Below, piece by piece: positions 13,011-15,823 of a stretch of DNA of 15,823 nt. Under the pieces are notes generated by a model, which saw only the letters and a list, made by a program, of their open reading frames with translations, did not search any database and had not been told where the DNA came from. The stretch covers positions 1-15,823 of the forward strand of contig CAJYIG010000176.1 in assembly GCA_913774725.1 (NCBI GenBank), given 5' to 3'. The number at the start of each line of letters is the position of its first letter. Position 1 is the stretch's first letter. Made by a program: the position numbers and the translations under genes. The DNA comes from an uncultured Curtobacterium sp. GTDB taxonomy: Bacteria > Actinomycetota > Actinomycetes > Actinomycetales > Microbacteriaceae.

Positions 13011-14284
13011 GACTGCGCCGCCAGGTCGACGTCCAGCCGGGCACCGCCGAGCGCTGCCGAGCGCCCCACGACCACCGATCCGCCACGGTCGGTGGCGGTG
13101 CGCCGGACGACCGCCAGTCCGATGCCCCGCCCGAGGCCGGTCTCGTCGGGCTTCGACGACCACCCGCGGGACAGCACGCGGTGGGCGTCGGCCGGGTCGA
13201 TGCCGGGGCCGTCGTCCTCGACCGTGACCGTGACGCGCCCGTCCCGGGTGCCGACGCTGCACGAGACGGTCGTGGCTCCGGCCTCGGCGGCGTTGCGGCA
13301 CAGGTTCGCGACGACGAGCAGCACCGCGTCGTCGAGCACGACGTCGTCGGCGACCCGGAGGTCGAGCGCCGCACCGGCTGCGGCGAGCTCGGCGCGCACC
13401 GCCGCGACGGACGCCGTCGCCACCGCGCCCCGCCGCGGCGACCCGGCGCCGCCGCCGCTCGTGAGTCCGGGTGCGACGGCGTCGATGTAGGCCATCGCGT
13501 CCTCGTCGTCCCCCTGCTCGACGAGCCCGCGCACCACGTGCAGCCGGGTGCCGAACTCGTGCGCCTGTTCGCGGAGCGCCTCCGTCGTCCACCGGACCTG
13601 CCGGCTCTCGGCGTCGACCGCATCGGCCCGCCGCAACCGTCGGGCGATCACGAGCGACAGGAGCACGCTCGCCAGGGTCGCGGTGACGAGGGCGCCGGTG
13701 CTCCACGGCAGCAGGGTGCCGAGGGCTCGTTCCCGGTCGGCCGCGATGGTCGACTCGAGCACCCCGACCGCCACGACCCCGACGACGTCGCCGTCCGCGC
13801 CCACGATCGGCACCTTCGCGCGGAGGGTCGTCCCGGAGGGACCGGTCTCGGTGCCGACGAAGCGCTCGCCGGCGATCACGGGTGCGATCGTCGTCTCCAC
13901 GGGCTCACCGCGCTCCGCGGGGTCCGGGTGGGTGATGCGCACGCCGTCGTCGTCCGTGACCACGACGTACGAGACGCCGGCGGCACCCTCGACGAGCGTC
14001 GCGATGGGTTGCAGCGCCGCGGTGGCCGACGCGAGGTCGTCAGCGTCGGCGAGCGCCCCGGGAGCGCCCCGGTCGACGGCCGACGACACTGTGTCCCGGA
14101 CCTCGGGCAGGTCGGCCAGGCTCGAGGCGACACCGGACACCTGCTCGACGACGGACGTGCGGATGCTGCGCTCCTGCACCACGGCGGCGACCCCGGTCGT
14201 GACCCCGGTCGCGGCGAGCACGATGACGCTCGGCAGTGCGAGGACCGCGATCCGTCGCAGCCGTCCGAGTCGTGCCCTCGTCAC
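13007..14284 (-). CDS. CitA/DcuS-type membrane sensor histidine kinase
   Basis: 425-aa kinase. TM1 spans about 11-33 and TM2 about 190-214, enclosing an extracytoplasmic Cache/PDC-like sensor (about 35-188). The sensor carries V-R-I-T-H-P-D-P (115-122) and L-R-A-K-V-P-I (154-160), the ligand-pocket blocks of citrate and C4-dicarboxylate sensors. The cytoplasmic part begins with the SpoB-type DHp helix, phospho-acceptor H242 in Q-A-H-E-F. The ATPase N-box follows (N-L-C-R-N-A-A-E, 327-334), then D-D-G-P-G-I-D (357-363) and G-L-G-R-G-I-G-L (383-390). Unlike CitA and DcuS, no cytoplasmic PAS domain lies between TM2 and H242; the gap is only about 27 residues. GTG 14282-14284 is chosen because AGGGGG (14293-14298) precedes it at good spacing and TM1 follows at once. 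The frame stays open to 14392, but that extension is not membrane-protein-like. The ligand is probably a tri- or dicarboxylate. Confidence 0.92.
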   Translation of the reverse strand: MTRARLGRLRRIAVLALPSVIVLAATGVTTGVAAVVQERSIRTSVVEQVSGVASSLADLPEVRDTVSSAVDRGAPGALADADDLASATAALQPIATLVEGAAGVSYVVVTDDDGVRITHPDPAERGEPVETTIAPVIAGERFVGTETGPSGTTLRAKVPIVGADGDVVGVVAVGVLESTIAADRERALGTLLPWSTGALVTATLASVLLSLVIARRLRRADAVDAESRQVRWTTEALREQAHEFGTRLHVVRGLVEQGDDEDAMAYIDAVAPGLTSGGGAGSPRRGAVATASVAAVRAELAAAGAALDLRVADDVVLDDAVLLVVANLCRNAAEAGATTVSCSVGTRDGRVTVTVEDDGPGIDPADAHRVLSRGWSSKPDETGLGRGIGLAVVRRTATDRGGSVVVGRSAALGGARLDVDLAAQS

Positions 14285-14292
14285 CGTGGCGT

Positions 14293-14298
14293 CCCCCT
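14293..14298 (-). promoter_or_regulatory. Shine-Dalgarno AGGGGG fixing the kinase start
   Basis: On the minus strand AGGGGG lies 8 bases before GTG 14284. It supports this start over the open-frame extension that reaches 14392. Confidence 0.6.
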
Positions 14299-14313
14299 TC
14301 GGCCGCGACGCCG

Positions 14314-14328
14314 TGAGCGTCAATGAGC
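14314..14328. promoter_or_regulatory. Direct repeat TGAGC-N5-TGAGC in the divergent spacer
   Basis: TGAGC occurs at 14314-14318 and 14324-14328, one helical turn apart, in the 135-bp spacer between the kinase and tctC. The second copy runs into an AT-richer CAAAT. Direct repeats with a 10-bp period are typical of dimeric response-regulator sites, so this is a candidate target of the adjacent CitB-type regulator. No clear -10/-35 pair is visible for either direction. Confidence 0.3.
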
Positions 14329-14404
14329 AAATCTCCGCCCCCGGCTGCTCGTCCGGTCGGCGGCTGCCATCGTACTTCTCGACCTGCGGCACGACGACGT
14401 GCGC

Positions 14405-14413
14405 AGGAGGGAG
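14405..14413 (+). promoter_or_regulatory. Strong Shine-Dalgarno of tctC
   Basis: AGGAGGGAG contains the full AGGAGG core and ends 6 bases before ATG 14420. It excludes the in-frame GTG at 14399, which lies upstream of it. It is the best ribosome-binding site in the window, in keeping with the high expression usual for binding proteins. Confidence 0.75.
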
Positions 14414-14419
14414 CCTTCA

Positions 14420-15427
14420 ATGACAGAGCAGTCGACGACGGAGCCGCGTGCCCGTCGCCCCGTCGCGCGCGTGGTCGGAGCGGCCGTCACGGCGGTGTCC
14501 ATCGCGGTCGCCGCCTTCGGGTCCGTCACCTCGGCGGCGGCCGGCGGCGACCCCACCCGATCGGTCACGCTGGTCGCCCCCGCGGCGGCCGGTGGCGGGT
14601 GGGACGGCGTCGCGAGGTCGATGCAGCAGGCGCAGCGTGCGAACGGCATCGTGAACTCCGTCCAGGTCGTCAACATGCCCGGCGCCGGCGGCACGATCGC
14701 GCTCGGCAACGTCGCCCGGCTCGCGGGGCAGACCGACACGCTGCTCGTCGGCGGGACGGGACTGCTCGCGGCGGAGATCCAGTTCGGGTCCGCGGTCACC
14801 CACGACGACATCACGCCGCTCGCGGTCACCGTCGAGGAGTACGACGTCATCGTCGTGCCCGCGGACTCGCCCTACGAGACGCTCGACGACCTGGTCGCGG
14901 CGTGGCGCGAGCGTCCTGGGTCGGTGCCGTGGACGGGTGGCGGCTCGTTCGACCAGCTCGTCGTCACGGACCTCGCCGTCTCGGCCGGCATCGACCCGAC
15001 GGACACGAACTACATCCCCTCGGACGGCGGCGGCGAGGCGATCCAGGCGCTGCTCAACGGCACGGCCGCCGCGGCGTCGGGCGGGTACCCGGACAACATC
15101 GACCAGATCGAGTCCGGCCGACTACGGGCCCTCGCGCTCGTCGCGGCCGAACCGGTCGAGGGCATCGACATCCCCACGGCGGTCGAGCAGGGACACGACG
15201 TCACGCTGACGAACTGGCGCATGATCGCCGCTCCGGGCGGGCTCGACGACGAGCAGCGGACGCAGCTCACGGACATCGTGCTCGACACGGTCGACACCCC
15301 GGAGTGGGCGGACGCGACGGAGCGGTACCACTGGACCGAGCGGATCATCACCGGCGGCGACCTCGACGCGTTCATCGACGAGGAACGCGGACGGATCACG
15401 GGACTGTACGAGGAGCTGGGCCGATGA
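14420..15427 (+). CDS. tctC: Tripartite tricarboxylate transporter substrate-binding protein (TctC/Bug family)
   Basis: 335-aa extracytoplasmic binding protein of the TctC/Bug family, which captures carboxylates for the TctAB membrane pair. Residues 1-41 are a signal sequence: a basic R-A-R-R region, a hydrophobic core (about 16-36) and a small-residue cleavage region ending S-A-A-A. No lipobox cysteine is visible, so membrane tethering may be by an uncleaved signal anchor or by contact with TctAB. Family blocks are V-T-L-V-A-P-A-A-A-G-G-G-W-D (about 48-61), N-M-P-G-A-G-G-T-I-A-L-G-N (about 90-102), and the G-G-G-E-A-I-Q-A-L-L-N-G-T and S-G-G-Y-P-D segments (about 198-220) that line the ligand cleft. 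The stop overlaps the next ATG (ATGA), so tctB is coupled. It is divergent from the CitA/CitB-type pair that probably controls it. The ligand is unknown. Confidence 0.92.
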   Translation: MTEQSTTEPRARRPVARVVGAAVTAVSIAVAAFGSVTSAAAGGDPTRSVTLVAPAAAGGGWDGVARSMQQAQRANGIVNSVQVVNMPGAGGTIALGNVARLAGQTDTLLVGGTGLLAAEIQFGSAVTHDDITPLAVTVEEYDVIVVPADSPYETLDDLVAAWRERPGSVPWTGGGSFDQLVVTDLAVSAGIDPTDTNYIPSDGGGEAIQALLNGTAAAASGGYPDNIDQIESGRLRALALVAAEPVEGIDIPTAVEQGHDVTLTNWRMIAAPGGLDDEQRTQLTDIVLDTVDTPEWADATERYHWTERIITGGDLDAFIDEERGRITGLYEELGR

Positions 15428-15823
15428 GCCGTCCGAGCAACCCCACGTCGTCGTCCGCGGTCGTCGGGCAGCGGCTCACGTTCCGGGCCGACCCCGGTCG
15501 CGTCGCAGCGGTCGCGAAGGAGTTGACCACCCCGGCGCTCTTCACGGCCTTCGCGGTCTACCTCGTCGTCGGCATCGTCACGATGGAGGTCCCGGCCGGC
15601 ACCGCGTTCCCCGGGCCCGCGGTCTTCCCCGGGCTCGTCGCCGCGGCGCTCCTGCTGCTCGCCGCCCTGCTGGTCGTGCGGTCCGTCCGAGCGGCGCGCG
15701 GGCGGCGGGTCGGGGCGGTCGACGCGCTGCCGGTGCCCGGCGTCGACGGCAGCGGCACCGACACCGACACCGGCACCGGCACCGGCACCGACACCCCCCG
15801 CGCCGTCCGCGTCGACTGGCGCT
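15424..15823 (+). CDS. tctB: TctB-like small membrane subunit (3' end beyond the window)
   Basis: Partial gene with 133 complete codons, cut by the window edge. It starts at ATG 15424 inside the tctC stop (4-bp ATGA overlap). Position and topology suggest the small, poorly conserved TctB membrane subunit. An N-terminal cytoplasmic stretch of about 35 residues precedes a first membrane span (A-L-F-T-A-F-A-V-Y-L-V-V-G-I-V, about 39-53). A short loop with F-P-G-P-A-V-F-P-G follows, typical of TctB, then a second span (about 70-88) and a basic R-A-A-R-G-R-R segment. A Gly/Asp-Thr repeat tract lies in the loop before where the third span should begin. The large channel subunit tctA would be expected next. 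Identification rests on context and the FPG motif. Confidence 0.8.
   Translation, partial: MSRPSNPTSSSAVVGQRLTFRADPGRVAAVAKELTTPALFTAFAVYLVVGIVTMEVPAGTAFPGPAVFPGLVAAALLLLAALLVVRSVRAARGRRVGAVDALPVPGVDGSGTDTDTGTGTGTDTPRAVRVDWR
15754..15795 (+). repeat. Seven hexanucleotide repeats (GRCACC) within tctB
   Basis: Seven in-frame hexamers, GGCACC or GACACC, encode alternating Gly-Thr and Asp-Thr dipeptides (about residues 111-124) in a cytoplasmic loop. Copy-number change would add or remove two residues without a frameshift. Many TctB proteins have a variable loop here. Confidence 0.85.

Noticed and set aside
13011..13706. Upstream extension of the response-regulator frame
   Set aside because: The frame is open to 13706, but the extension runs through the kinase gene in another frame and has an Arg-rich, motif-free sequence. 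The receiver domain starts right after GTG 13010.
12177..14326. Two long plus-strand frames (12177-13490 and 13181-14326) opposite the two-component genes
   Set aside because: Low-complexity R/G/D products. The minus strand has intact kinase and regulator motifs with a coupled overlap.
15754..15795. Tandem hexamers as a CRISPR-like or noncoding repeat
   Set aside because: They are in frame within the TctB-like gene, have no spacers and encode a simple Gly/Asp-Thr loop.

Overview
The window reads as chromosome of a high-GC actinobacterium. The core genes have G/C at almost every third codon position, GTG starts are common, and the surface protein carries an LAFTG-type sorting signal. The gene set suggests Microbacteriaceae (Curtobacterium-like), but that placement is an inference from gene content and style, not a database result. 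No rRNA, tRNA, CRISPR array, insertion sequence, integrase or replication origin is visible.

Layout, left to right. Positions 1-118 hold two strong hairpins. A minus-strand gene (119-1615) encodes a secreted, sortase-anchored protein with four Ig-like repeats. A 188-bp divergent spacer with two perfect inverted repeats separates it from a plus-strand YyaL/DUF255 thioredoxin-fold protein (1804-3675). A full-length HrpA-type DEAH-box RNA helicase follows closely (3712-7572).

Positions about 7573-9540 are compositionally foreign. One sampled 60-base line here has 29 G/C (8221-8280), against 47 of 60 in a sampled helicase line (5161-5220). TTA and AGA codons also appear. The insert holds two translationally coupled genes: a DUF262 (GmrSD N-terminal/ParB-like) protein and a small protein with a HEPN Rx4H motif (RHRIAH). 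This is the most interesting part of the window, a compact candidate anti-phage or toxin-antitoxin module placed between housekeeping genes.

High-GC sequence resumes with a YbaK-type aminoacyl-tRNA deacylase (minus, 9564-10109) and a DUF2461 protein (minus, 10158-10829). A chloramphenicol acetyltransferase homologue (plus, 10891-11541) and a GuaD-like deaminase (plus, 11615-12097) come next. A 181-bp convergent spacer rich in hairpins follows.

The right end is a carboxylate sensing and uptake locus. A CitA/DcuS-type histidine kinase and a CitB/DcuR-type response regulator lie on the minus strand with a 4-bp overlap. They are divergent from tctC (substrate-binding protein) and a tctB-like gene cut by the window edge; those two also overlap by 4 bp. 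The likely logic is that the kinase senses an external carboxylate and its regulator activates the divergent tripartite tricarboxylate transporter.
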